Below are positions 25,184 through 35,340 of a stretch of 41,334 bases of DNA, piece by piece. Each line of letters begins with the position of its first letter. The first letter of the stretch is position 1. The stretch is taken from positions 1-41,334 of the forward strand of contig CAZFLM010000061.1 of NCBI GenBank assembly GCA_964519955.1. Reading direction: 5' to 3'. Position numbers and translations under genes: made by a program. Below the pieces are notes generated by a model, which worked only from the letters and a program-made list of their open reading frames with translations, searched no databases and was not told the DNA's origin. The stretch is from CAZFLM01 sp964519955 (GTDB lineage Bacteria > Armatimonadota > Chthonomonadetes > Chthonomonadales > CAJBBX01).

Positions 25184-25647
25184 AGCGCTGTGTCGTCACG
25201 ATGCTGGCCGGTCTGCTGCTCGCGTTGTCCGTGAGCGGGTTCGGCCAGGAGTCCAACCTGCTGGCGAAGTGCCTGGGAGAGCCGCTGGCAGCCTACGGCA
25301 AGGCATTCGACGAGACGTTCACCCAGGTGAAGCAGACTTCGGAGGGCAAGGCCACGGTCGGCGACTACAAGACCGGTTCCGCGCGGATCGAGGTCATCCA
25401 GAAGACCGGGGCGAAGAAGGCGACCGTCATCAACGTGTTCTTCTACCAGCAGGTGGCGGGCGACTGGAAGCTGGCGCTGAAGCTGATCGGCCTGCCTTCT
25501 GCGGGGATAACCGCCAAGGAAGACGCCAAGCACCACTTCGTGCTCGCGAAGGTGAAGACCGCCAAGGCCCCGCGCATCGAGGCGGTGTACTACCCGCTCA
25601 GTCCGAAGAACCCCGACGGCCCCGAACTGCACCTGCGGCTGAGGTAG
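25180..25647 (+). CDS. small secreted protein of unknown function
   Basis: A 155-residue protein with a clear signal peptide (MKRCVVTMLAGLLLALSVSG, cleavage likely near GFGQ). The mature domain of about 130 residues is lysine-rich with alternating beta strands (TVGDYKTGSARIEVIQK, KKATVINVFFYQQ, HHFVLAKVKTAKAPRIEAVYYPL). It starts within the stop of the lipoprotein gene by a 4-nt ATGA overlap, so it probably works with that protein at the cell envelope. No family is recognised. Confidence 0.8.
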   Translation: MKRCVVTMLAGLLLALSVSGFGQESNLLAKCLGEPLAAYGKAFDETFTQVKQTSEGKATVGDYKTGSARIEVIQKTGAKKATVINVFFYQQVAGDWKLALKLIGLPSAGITAKEDAKHHFVLAKVKTAKAPRIEAVYYPLSPKNPDGPELHLRLR

Positions 25648-25663
25648 CGACGGTCCGCTCCGC

Positions 25664-25684
25664 GCCAGCAGTGCTACCGCTGGC
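25664..25684. terminator. weak hairpin between convergent genes
   Basis: GCCAGC / GCTGGC with a 9-nt loop lies 17 nt past the secreted-protein stop and overlaps the last codons of the opposing HEAT-repeat gene. It could stop transcription from either side. Confidence 0.35.
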
Positions 25685-26657
25685 AGCGCTGGGCCTGCTC
25701 CTCCTCATCGGCGGCGGGCTGGTGCGCCGGTCGGACGAGGCACTCGTTCGGCATGGCGGAGGGCCGCACGAGCAGCTCGGCGGGCTCGACTGACGCGCGG
25801 AGCAGCCGATCGCCGTGGCGGCCGCGCTCGAGCCGGGCTTCGAGCCGCGATACGGCGATGCGGGCGGCGGCCTGCACGCGCTCCTGGTAGTTGCCCCTTG
25901 TCTCCGCTTCGGCGATCTGCCGCAGGCAAGCGGCGGACCGCCGGTCGCCCACCTGTGCCAGTGCGCGCACGACGGCCATCTGCAGGTCGAACTCCTCCTC
26001 CGCTCGCCGCAGATCCAGCGCACGGTGCAGAAGACGCCTCTCGCCATCGGTCAGCGCCCGCGTGTGCGTCTCGTCGAGCGCGGGCAGGAGGCGGCACAGG
26101 GCATCGGCGCCCGCCGCGCGGACCTCTTCGTCGCCCATCGCGAGCGTGCGCACCACGGGGCCAACAGCCAGCGGATCGTCGATGCCCTCCAGCGCCGTCA
26201 GGTCGCGGCTTCGAATGGGGAGCAGGTAGAGCCAGGCCAGCATCGCGGGCACAACGGCCCAGGGAACGAGCGGCGCCAGGTGGTCGGTGTCCAGAACCAG
26301 GCTGACATCAGTCTGCGAGCCAGCCGGGCACGCCAGCGGCGGCCTCTCGAGCATTGTGCCATCGTCGTCGACGTGGTACCGCTCGTCGAACAGCAGGATG
26401 GTCTCGCCGGACTCGGTGGTGCAGCTTGTCAGAGTGGCCGGATCGGCCCAGGCCCAGATGAGCGCGACGCACATGACGACGCAGACGAATGTTGCGAGCC
26501 AACGGACGGCGGCGCGGACGCGGTTCACGAAGACGCGAGACACCGTATCGCCCCGCAGCTTGGCCAGCGCAGCCTCGGCCGAGCGCCGGGACGCGAGGAC
26601 GCGCTCCCGCTCGTCCTCGGCGCCATTGCAGGAGGCTTCGTCGGCATAGCGAGCCAT
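25674..26657 (-). CDS. membrane protein with HEAT-like repeats
   Basis: A 327-residue protein. The N-terminal 45 residues are charged and helical. Hydrophobic helices follow at about 52-70 (WLATFVCVVMCVALIWAW) and 130-148 (LVPWAVVPAMLAWLYLLPI), with about 60 residues between them. From about 155 to 275 alpha-helical HEAT-type repeats appear (DDPLAVGPVVRTLAMGDEEVRAAGADALCRLL; AVVRALAQVGDRRSAACLRQIAEAE). Such repeats usually bind proteins. The tail is arginine- and alanine-rich. It lies 43 nt downstream of the glycosidase-like gene on the same strand. Function unknown. Confidence 0.75.
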   Translation of the reverse strand: MARYADEASCNGAEDERERVLASRRSAEAALAKLRGDTVSRVFVNRVRAAVRWLATFVCVVMCVALIWAWADPATLTSCTTESGETILLFDERYHVDDDGTMLERPPLACPAGSQTDVSLVLDTDHLAPLVPWAVVPAMLAWLYLLPIRSRDLTALEGIDDPLAVGPVVRTLAMGDEEVRAAGADALCRLLPALDETHTRALTDGERRLLHRALDLRRAEEEFDLQMAVVRALAQVGDRRSAACLRQIAEAETRGNYQERVQAAARIAVSRLEARLERGRHGDRLLRASVEPAELLVRPSAMPNECLVRPAHQPAADEEEQAQRCQR

Positions 26658-26700
26658 CGCATCTCCCCTTCTGCCCGGATCGAGCGCAGGCTGAGGGCAG

Positions 26701-27633
26701 CTATCTGCCGATCCGGAACAGCCGCACCTCGTGCGACCCGTTGGGCTTCTCCACCTCCGCGTAGACCCGCAGCTCGCCGCCCACCCACATCCAGTGTGAG
26801 TAGCGCCACGGCTGCAGCCTGCCGGGCGTCGGGCTGACGAGGAGCGGCTCGTCCGGCGTCAGGTCGACGAGGGTATGGAGGTCGAACGTGAACGCGAGGC
26901 CGGTGACGTTGTTGTAGCTGGGGTCGTCCCACGCACTGCTGGAGCCCTCGTAGACGAACAACCAGCCGACGCCCACGGGCAGGACGCTGGCAGGGCGCAC
27001 GGAGTGGGTGTGCCAGCCGGCCAGCGGCAGCAGCGAGTCCGAGGGGCTGCCGACCGGCTGCCAGCGCTCGCCGTCCTCGCTGGCGAAGTGGAACAGGCGC
27101 TCGTTGCCGAGCATGCCGATGGTCCAGCAGTGATAGGCGCCCTCGACGAACGCGATGACGGGGTCCTTGTAGCTGCTGGGCAGCGCCGGGCCCAGGGGCT
27201 CGCGCAGGAGGGGCTCGATGACGATGTGGGCGGATGACGGGATGAACTGGTCGGGGCGCGCTGCGTCGTCGAACCGCACGATGCGCCAGGCGCCGTCGAT
27301 GGGGCCGCAGCCGTAGAGCTTGAACAGGCCGGAAGCGGGGTCGCGGAGCAGCGCCGGGCGCTCGAAGCCGGCGATGGTCACGTCCTCGCGGCGGATGGAG
27401 TGGGCGTGCTCGAAGCGGATGCCGTCGTCGCTGCGCAGGATGCGGATCTCGTAGCCGCGCATGCCCAGCGGGCTGTCTGCCGTACGCATGCGAAGCGCCA
27501 TCCAGAAGGCGCCCTCGTCGTCGCGAGCAACGGAGGGCGCACCGGCCCACCACTCGGCCTCGTCGCGGTCGGGCTGGGCGACGACATCCCAGCGTGCGAA
27601 GCGGCCGCGCACCATGTCCAGGATTGGGTTCAT
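26701..27633 (-). CDS. five-bladed beta-propeller glycosidase-like protein
   Basis: A 310-residue protein built of repeating beta-propeller blades typical of GH43/GH32/GH130-type enzymes (EWWAGAPSVARDDEGAFWMALRMR; RILRSDDGIRFEHAHSI; SSYKDPVIAFVEGAYHCWTIGM; FHFASEDGERWQPVG). Acidic residues at blade starts (the Asp of SYKDPV, the Glu of FERPAL) are candidates for catalysis. It has no signal peptide, so it should be cytosolic. The start MNPILDMVRGRF at 27633 fits the fold; no strong ribosome site is visible. Substrate and even activity are uncertain. Confidence 0.75.
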   Translation of the reverse strand: MNPILDMVRGRFARWDVVAQPDRDEAEWWAGAPSVARDDEGAFWMALRMRTADSPLGMRGYEIRILRSDDGIRFEHAHSIRREDVTIAGFERPALLRDPASGLFKLYGCGPIDGAWRIVRFDDAARPDQFIPSSAHIVIEPLLREPLGPALPSSYKDPVIAFVEGAYHCWTIGMLGNERLFHFASEDGERWQPVGSPSDSLLPLAGWHTHSVRPASVLPVGVGWLFVYEGSSSAWDDPSYNNVTGLAFTFDLHTLVDLTPDEPLLVSPTPGRLQPWRYSHWMWVGGELRVYAEVEKPNGSHEVRLFRIGR

Positions 27634-27814
27634 GGCGAAGGTTTCGCCGCCGATGCGGGAGGGTCCTGCGTCTTGGCGCCGACCGGGGGTACAAGACCCC
27701 CGGCAGACTGGCCTGCGGCCGACCGTCCTCCGGACTGAGGCGGGGCGGGAGCGCGCGCCCTGGCTTGGGGGACGGCTGACCGGGGCGGCTGGCCGCGGGG
27801 GGCAGAAGCAGTGA

Positions 27815-27839
27815 GGGGACCCTGGATGACCAGGGCCCC
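27815..27839 (-). terminator. terminator of secA
   Basis: GGGG-CCCTGG / CCAGGG-CCCC with loop ATGA and one bulged base, 26 nt past the secA stop on the minus strand. The rest of 27634-27865 is non-coding; a second short inverted repeat around GGGGG-TACAAGAC-CCCC lies near 27688-27699. Confidence 0.65.
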
Positions 27840-27865
27840 TCGCGCTTCGCCTCTGTGCCCGCTCG

Positions 27866-31105
<3,240 letters not shown>

Positions 31106-31161
31106 GATGTACCGCCGTATCGGAGCCCAGCTCGGGGCGCGAGCCGTCTCGCAAAAGAATA

Positions 31162-31191
31162 GCCGCCCGCCCACGTTCCGGGCCGGGCGGC
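31162..31191 (-). promoter_or_regulatory. terminator-like hairpin in the secA leader (possible attenuator)
   Basis: On the minus strand GCCGCCCG pairs with CGGGCGGC (8 bp, GC-rich inner loop) and is followed at once by TATTCTTTTGC. It lies between the predicted secA transcription start (about 31201) and the ATG at 31105. A hairpin followed by a T-rich tract in a leader can act as an intrinsic terminator. It could instead end transcripts arriving from upstream. Confidence 0.55.
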
Positions 31192-31207
31192 GGGTTGTCG
31201 ATGGCGT

Positions 31208-31236
31208 AGTATACCATCGGGCGCTGGGGGAGTCAA
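31208..31236 (-). promoter_or_regulatory. sigma70-type promoter of secA
   Basis: On the minus strand TTGACT (31236-31231) and TATACT (31213-31208) are separated by 17 bp, with TG one base upstream of the -10 box. Transcription should start near 31201, giving a leader of about 95 nt. Confidence 0.75.
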
Positions 31237-31291
31237 ACGGCGGGGGTTGGGTGTTGGGGGCTGGGGGCTGGGCGAAGCGCTCGGCCGCCCC

Positions 31292-31570
31292 CTACTCCTG
31301 CGCCAGCGAGAGCCCTGCGAGCTTCCACGAGCCATCCTTGCCGCGGCGCAGGTCGGCCTGCACGCGCACCGGCTGCGTCCCACGGGCGAACTGAAGCACG
31401 TAGAGCTGGGTAGCCTGCTCCGGCGAGTTGAACACCAGGCCGTCGTCGCTGGAGCCGTAGCCCTCCAGCTTGCCGAACCGCGCGGTCAGCCCATCGGGAA
31501 CACCCCGCACGCGAACGGCCGTCTGGCCGTCGGGGCATTCGGAGGCGGCGCCGTCCCAATCGGACCGCAT
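31292..31570 (-). CDS. hypothetical protein, possibly a remnant
   Basis: An ATG at 31570 opens 92 residues. The part from about residue 20 reads like a folded domain of alternating beta strands (TAVRVRGVPDGLTARFGK; TQLYVLQFARGTQPVRVQADLRRGKDGSWKLAGLSL). The open frame continues upstream to 32029, but that stretch is the prepilin gene in another frame and palindromic spacer, so the true N-terminus is unclear. No family is recognised. It lies between the prepilin gene and the secA promoter. Confidence 0.4.
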   Translation of the reverse strand: MRSDWDGAASECPDGQTAVRVRGVPDGLTARFGKLEGYGSSDDGLVFNSPEQATQLYVLQFARGTQPVRVQADLRRGKDGSWKLAGLSLAQE

Positions 31571-31602
31571 CGCGCATCGACACACCGCGTTGCCTGTGCG
31601 GT

Positions 31603-31655
31603 GGGGCGTTGGCGCCCCTTGCCGCCCGATGTTGCGAGGAGTGGCCACGCCACTC
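31603..31655. terminator. two hairpins downstream of the prepilin gene
   Basis: GGGGCG / CGCCCC (31603-31618, loop TTGG) and GAGTGGC / GCCACTC (31639-31655, loop CAC) lie in the 218-nt space between the prepilin stop and the next minus-strand frame. Either could terminate the prepilin transcript. No gene is seen in 31571-31788. Confidence 0.45.
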
Positions 31656-31788
31656 AGAGCACCGCTGTACGGCGGCGGGGCCACCAGGACGCTGTGGATG
31701 CGGCACACCAGAAGGAGACGCGACCCTGTGAGGCACGCCCCGGCTACACGGACGGGCCACGCGGTTGGCTTCGTCGCTCGCGTCCCGC

Positions 31789-32471
31789 TCACAGTCCGAA
31801 CCCCACTGTGTTGCCATCGGCCGGGCCGAGGCTGGGCTGGCCCGGCGTGAGCCAGCGCACGTGGCTGTCGGCAAGCGCGTAGTAGGCGCCGCCGTTGTGG
31901 CGCGTGCCGCCTTCCGGCAGCAGAGCGATCCGCTCCTCGATGCCCGGGGGGCTGGCTACGATCACGGAGGTATCGTTTCCCTTCAGGTCCTTGCCCACGT
32001 CGGGCCGCGTGTGCGCAAGATGCCCGCACGCGCGTCGAAGATCAGCACCGTGGTGGCGGGATACCGCACGGCGGGCTCTGGCGTGCCGGTCATCGCGAAG
32101 AGGCGAACTCCCGCCAGATTCGCGTTGTAGGCGTGCCCGGTAAGCGTGCCGCCCTCGCTGGACGCGGTGAAGCCGGAGGCCAGGATGCGGTCTGGGCAGA
32201 TGAGGGCGCCGGGTATGGCGAGGTGGGAATGCAGCAGCGTAACCCAGTTGCCTGACCCCGACGAGGCCGGTGGGTACGTGTTGTCGTAGTCGGCGACGTA
32301 GAGTGCGAAGGCCTGGGCGGTCTGGCGCTGGTTGGCGAGGCACACCGCGGAGCGGGCGCGCTCCGCACTTCCCACGACGACAGGGAGCAAGAGGGCGGCC
32401 AGCGTCGAGATGATGGCCATCACGGCGAGCAACTCGACCAGCGAGAACGCACGGCTTGGTGCAGTCTTCAT
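31789..32471 (-). pseudogene. type IV prepilin-like protein (H-X9-DG type) with a frameshift
   Basis: The N-terminus MKTAPSRAFSLVELLAVMAI plus ISTLAALLLPVVV is a class III prepilin signal: the peptidase cuts before FSLVELL, leaving a 20-residue hydrophobic helix. After IFDARAGILRTRGP (near 32010) the first frame ends at 31983. The logical continuation DVGKDLKGNDTSVIV ... RHNGGAYYALADSHVRWLTPG is in the next frame and stops at 31789. The HNGG-x-YALADSHV motif is the H-X9-DG signature of pseudopilins that are numerous in Planctomycetes, Armatimonadota and relatives. A 1-nt error or real mutation between about 31998 and 32020 splits a product of about 227 residues. Members probably form or decorate surface pili or secretion pseudopili. 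Confidence 0.8.
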
Positions 32472-32510
32472 GGTGCTACCTCTGGCGAGAGGGGCGTCGA
32501 GGCGACGCTA

Positions 32511-32990
32511 TCACGGAGCCTGCACGATGATCTCAGACCACAGTGACGCCGGCACGAGGCGGCCCAGATGCCCCGGGTTGGTGGTGGCGACGACCACGCC
32601 GCCTCCATCGCCGAGCGACATCGCCTGCGAGGCGAGGATTGCGTCCACATCGAGGGCCAGATCAGGCGCGGTCTGGGCGGCAGCGTTGCGGGCGTCAGCC
32701 CAGAGCTGGGCGGCGCACCGCATATCAGCCGTGGAGAGCGGAGGTAAGACCAGGACGTCCTCCAGGGCGTCCAGACGCGACACCGAGTCGGCCTTGCCCG
32801 CACGCAGCAACTCACGCCTCAACTCGTAGTCGGCGATCTCGGGAACGCAGACGCGGACACCGGCATCGACCAGCGCCTGCAACCATCGGCAACATGCTAC
32901 GACCTCGGGCGCTCTCGCAGGCTTGGTAACCAGGCTGAGAGGCCCTGTGTCGAGGACGACGGTTCCGAGGGGGCCGATGGTTGGCGCCAT
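32511..32990 (-). CDS. PIN-domain ribonuclease toxin
   Basis: A 159-residue PIN domain, likely a VapC-type RNase that cuts RNA when free of its antitoxin. The first acidic residue is D14 in TVVLDTGPLSLV, the next Glu/Asp group is in VCVPEIADYELRREL, and the third is in DLALDVDAILASQA. The C-terminal strand GVVVATTNPGHLGRLV ends the fold. Its ATG overlaps the upstream stop by one base (ATGA), the usual coupling in toxin-antitoxin pairs. Confidence 0.85.
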   Translation of the reverse strand: MAPTIGPLGTVVLDTGPLSLVTKPARAPEVVACCRWLQALVDAGVRVCVPEIADYELRRELLRAGKADSVSRLDALEDVLVLPPLSTADMRCAAQLWADARNAAAQTAPDLALDVDAILASQAMSLGDGGGVVVATTNPGHLGRLVPASLWSEIIVQAP

Positions 32991-33277
32991 CAGAAGAGCG
33001 GCCTCTGGCCGGCGCGGTTCGCGTTCAGCCCCGCCTTGAGGCCCACCAGGTCGCGCTCCGCCACCAGCAGCGCATCGGGGTCATCGGTAGCATCAACGGC
33101 GAGCCAATGCGCCAGGAGTTGTGCGGCGGGGTGGCGCGACGACCCGTTCGGGGTGCCAACGTGAGTTGCGTCCGCCACGAGGGTGCGGACATACTCGGCA
33201 GGATCGAGGCCAAGTGCCGCGGCTTTGCGCAGGAGCGCCTGCTCTTCCGCAGAAGACAACGGGATGGTGACCGTCAT
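32990..33277 (-). CDS. antitoxin partner of the PIN protein
   Basis: A 95-residue protein from ATG 33277 (MTVTIPLSSAEEQALLRKAAALGLDPAEYVRTLVADA). The first 40 residues form a strand plus two helices, as in ribbon-helix-helix DNA-binding antitoxins. The rest is a flexible tail that would wrap the toxin (WLAVDATDDPDALLVAERDLVGLKAGLNANRAGQRPLF). It is first in the operon, and such pairs usually repress their own promoter. No operator was identified; the DNA just upstream is the heptamer repeat and tRNA-Val. Confidence 0.8.
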   Translation of the reverse strand: MTVTIPLSSAEEQALLRKAAALGLDPAEYVRTLVADATHVGTPNGSSRHPAAQLLAHWLAVDATDDPDALLVAERDLVGLKAGLNANRAGQRPLF

Positions 33278-33305
33278 GGCATCGCCTCCGTGCCGCACGT
33301 GCCCC

Positions 33306-33340
33306 CTACTCGCTACTCGCTACTCGCTTCCGGCTACTCG
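33306..33340. repeat. heptanucleotide repeat CTACTCG
   Basis: Three exact CTACTCG units, one diverged (CTTCCGG) and a fourth exact copy. Its reverse complement, CGAGTAG/CGAGGAG, recurs in tandem at 34621-34660, so the two arrays form an inverted pair around tRNA-Val and the SUKH-TPR gene. Confidence 0.8.
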
Positions 33341-33348
33341 CTGCTGTG

Positions 33349-33420
33349 TGGGCGAAGAGGGATTCGAACCCCCGGCCACCTCGGTGTAAGCGAGGCGCTC
33401 TACCGCTGAGCTATCCGCCC
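33349..33420 (-). tRNA. tRNA-Val(TAC)
   Basis: A 72-nt cloverleaf on the minus strand. Acceptor stem GGGCGGA / TTCGCCC, D arm GCTCAGCGGTAGAGC, anticodon arm CCTCG-CTTACAC-CGAGG with anticodon TAC, T arm GGGGG-TTCGAAT-CCCTC, discriminator A. CCA is not encoded. Confidence 0.96.
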
Positions 33421-33531
33421 CTGTTGCAGCCTTCATTCTATCACATCCTCGGGCGGAGAGCGAGCGGACTACAGGAGTTCGGGCGCCCGCCGTCGAACCC
33501 CGACGCACTCCCCTTTCGGAGCCGAACCGAT

Positions 33532-34611
33532 ATGAGCGCACGAACCAAGGACCTGGTCCGCCTCTCCGCGCACTGGATGTGCGATCTGCCGCAAGCCTTC
33601 GCCCGCCTCCACGCCGCGTTCGACTACCCGTACGTGCAGCCTTGCGAGTTCATCCCGCTCGGGGAACTGCTGACGGACAGCGAGCGTTGGCGCGGGATGC
33701 TGCCGCAGTTCCTCCCGTTCGGGTTCGACGAGGACGAGAACGTGTTCGGCTTCCTGATGCGCGCGGGTTCGCACCAGGGCGAGCCCGCCGTGCTGTACTG
33801 GGACCACGAGTACGACCACTACCGCCCGGTGGCGTCGAGCTTCGAGGCGTTCCTGCGGTGGTGCCTCATCCGCGGCCGCTACGAGGCGCACGACGAGCAG
33901 GGCGACGACGATCCCCTCTTCTCCGAGGCCGAGGAGCAGCGCCGCGACTTCTCCAAGATCGTGGGCATCGCGGACGAGCTGGCTGAGATGCCGGTGCCGC
34001 GCAACGCTACGGAGATGCACGAGCAGTCGTGCTCGGCCGACCCGCAGGCTACTGACGCGCTTAACCAGCTCGGGTGCCGGCACCTCGGCCAGGGCAACTA
34101 CGAGCGGGCACGCGACTTCTTCGCGCGAGCCTCGGAGTCGGCGCCGTGGTTCGCCGACCCCTACTACCTCATCGGCGAGACGTACGCGCAGATGGGCCTC
34201 CCTGGCGAGGCCGTGCAGCGCTTCCGCCGCGTGCTGGACTGCCCCATCGCACTCTCGACCCGGACCGGGCTCTACGACCTGGGCGCGGGCCGCGACGACG
34301 CCGAGATCTCGGAGGAAGCCGGCCGCGCCTGCCTGTCGTACGGCGGCTCGCTCGACACGGATCCCCTCCTCCGCTTCCTGAACGCCCGCAGCGACGCGTT
34401 CGAGCCCCTCGCCCGCCTGGAGGTCGCGCTGGAGTTCGAGCGCGCGGCCGACGACGCCTCCGCCGAGCGCGAGTACCTGAACGCGGTGACGCTCGCCACC
34501 GAGCCTCGCGAGATGGAGCACGCCTATCTGGCCCTCATCCGCCTCTACGAGCGCACGGGCCGCGACCGCGACGCCGAGTGGTGCAGGCGGGACGCGGGGC
34601 GGGCGGAGTAG
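33532..34611 (+). CDS. SMI1/KNR4 (SUKH)-like domain protein with TPRs
   Basis: A 359-residue cytosolic protein starting at ATG 33532. Residues about 20-115 match the SUKH fold: FIPLGELLTDSERWRGMLPQFLPFGFDEDENVFGFLM, then PAVLYWDHEYDHYRPVASSFEAFLRWCL. From about 175 to 240 there are TPR units (DALNQLGCRHLGQGNYERARDFFARA; ADPYYLIGETYAQMGLPGEAVQRFRRVL) and the C-terminus is again helical. SUKH proteins often act as immunity proteins against contact-dependent or polymorphic nuclease toxins. No toxin gene is adjacent, so an orphan immunity or scaffold role is possible. The earlier frame start lies inside tRNA-Val and is rejected. Confidence 0.8.
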   Translation: MSARTKDLVRLSAHWMCDLPQAFARLHAAFDYPYVQPCEFIPLGELLTDSERWRGMLPQFLPFGFDEDENVFGFLMRAGSHQGEPAVLYWDHEYDHYRPVASSFEAFLRWCLIRGRYEAHDEQGDDDPLFSEAEEQRRDFSKIVGIADELAEMPVPRNATEMHEQSCSADPQATDALNQLGCRHLGQGNYERARDFFARASESAPWFADPYYLIGETYAQMGLPGEAVQRFRRVLDCPIALSTRTGLYDLGAGRDDAEISEEAGRACLSYGGSLDTDPLLRFLNARSDAFEPLARLEVALEFERAADDASAEREYLNAVTLATEPREMEHAYLALIRLYERTGRDRDAEWCRRDAGRAE

Positions 34612-34620
34612 GTGGGTCTG

Positions 34621-34660
34621 AGTAGCGAGTAGCGAGGAGCGAGGAGCGAGGAGCGAGTAG
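34621..34660. repeat. heptanucleotide repeat CGAGTAG/CGAGGAG
   Basis: A partial first unit and five full heptamers (CGAGTAG, three CGAGGAG, CGAGTAG), starting 9 nt after the SUKH-TPR stop. It is the reverse complement type of the array at 33306-33340. Confidence 0.8.
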
Positions 34661-34717
34661 AACGGCGGGGTGGGGCGGGGCGCAACGCCGTAGAAGGCGG
34701 AACGGGAACGATCCGTC

Positions 34718-34752
34718 TGGTGGGCGTGCCGCCGGGCGTCCTGCGGACGCGA
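34718..34752. repeat. left 35-bp inverted repeat of the RAYT unit
   Basis: It begins TGGTGGGCGTGCCGCC and ends GCGTCCTGCGGACGCGA. It matches the reverse complement of 35246-35280 at 34 of 35 positions. Each copy contains its own palindrome GCGTCC-TGC-GGACGC, like a REP element. Confidence 0.9.
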
Positions 34753-34787
34753 AGAACGGACCCAGCGTAGTCGAAGGAGGCGCGCCG

Positions 34788-35234
34788 ATGCGATCCAGCA
34801 AGGCGGAGGTCTACCTGCACTTCGTGTGGTCTACTCACGGACGTGAGCCGTGGTTGGCGGGCGAGGTGGAGACGCGGGTGCTCCGATGCGTCGAGGCGCA
34901 GGTTCGCCACGCAGGCTGCGACGTGCTGGCCATTGGCGGAACCGATGACCGCGTGCACCTATTGGTGAAGACGCCCTCCAGCATGTCTCCGGCCAAGCTC
35001 ATGCAGTACGCGAAGGGCGTCTCGTCGGCGATGGCTGGCGACCGAATCGGTGAATGCCCCGAGTTCCGGTGGCAGCAGGGCTACGGGGTGTTCAGCGTAA
35101 GCCGAACGGATATCACGCGAGTGAAGCAGTACGTGCTGACGCAACGCGAGCACCACTCATCCGGCCGGGTATGGCCAGCGGCGGAACAGACCTTCGCGGA
35201 GTCGGAGGCACCCAGCGTCGCGGCGGCAGACTAG
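34788..35234 (+). CDS. REP-associated tyrosine transposase-like protein (Y1_Tnp, IS200 type)
   Basis: A 148-residue member of the IS200/RAYT family, which nicks single-stranded DNA and links to it through a tyrosine. ATG 34788 follows AAGGAGG with good spacing. The metal-binding region reads DRVHLL at 54-59: the usual His-hydrophobic-His becomes R55-V-H57. The catalytic tyrosine is Y115 in VKQYVLTQREHH, with Q119 and the following His pair conserved. GYGVFSVSRTDI precedes it, typical of the family. A 35-bp inverted repeat flanks the gene 36 nt upstream and 12 nt downstream, so gene plus repeats look like a REPtron rather than a free insertion sequence. Confidence 0.9.
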   Translation: MRSSKAEVYLHFVWSTHGREPWLAGEVETRVLRCVEAQVRHAGCDVLAIGGTDDRVHLLVKTPSSMSPAKLMQYAKGVSSAMAGDRIGECPEFRWQQGYGVFSVSRTDITRVKQYVLTQREHHSSGRVWPAAEQTFAESEAPSVAAAD

Positions 35235-35245
35235 CCATCCATGCA

Positions 35246-35280
35246 TCGCGTCCGCAGGACGCCCGGCGGAACGCCCACCA
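35246..35280. repeat. right 35-bp inverted repeat of the RAYT unit
   Basis: Starts TCGCGTCCGCAGGACGC and ends GGCGGAACGCCCACCA. It is the inverted partner of 34718-34752, with one mismatch. Confidence 0.9.
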
Positions 35281-35282
35281 GG

Positions 35283-35300
35283 CAGGCCGTTCACGGCCTG
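35283..35300. terminator. short perfect hairpin between convergent genes
   Basis: CAGGCCGT / ACGGCCTG with a TC loop, 3 nt from the right inverted repeat and 40 nt beyond the 3' end of the convergent glycosidase gene. It could terminate either gene. Confidence 0.5.
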
Positions 35301-35340
35301 ACGCCCCCGGCCTGACACCCGACGTGTCCGCGGTCACCCC

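Noticed and set aside
33346..33531. 62-codon N-terminal extension of the SUKH-TPR protein
   Set aside because: The extension is encoded by tRNA-Val read on the wrong strand; ATG 33532 gives the natural start.
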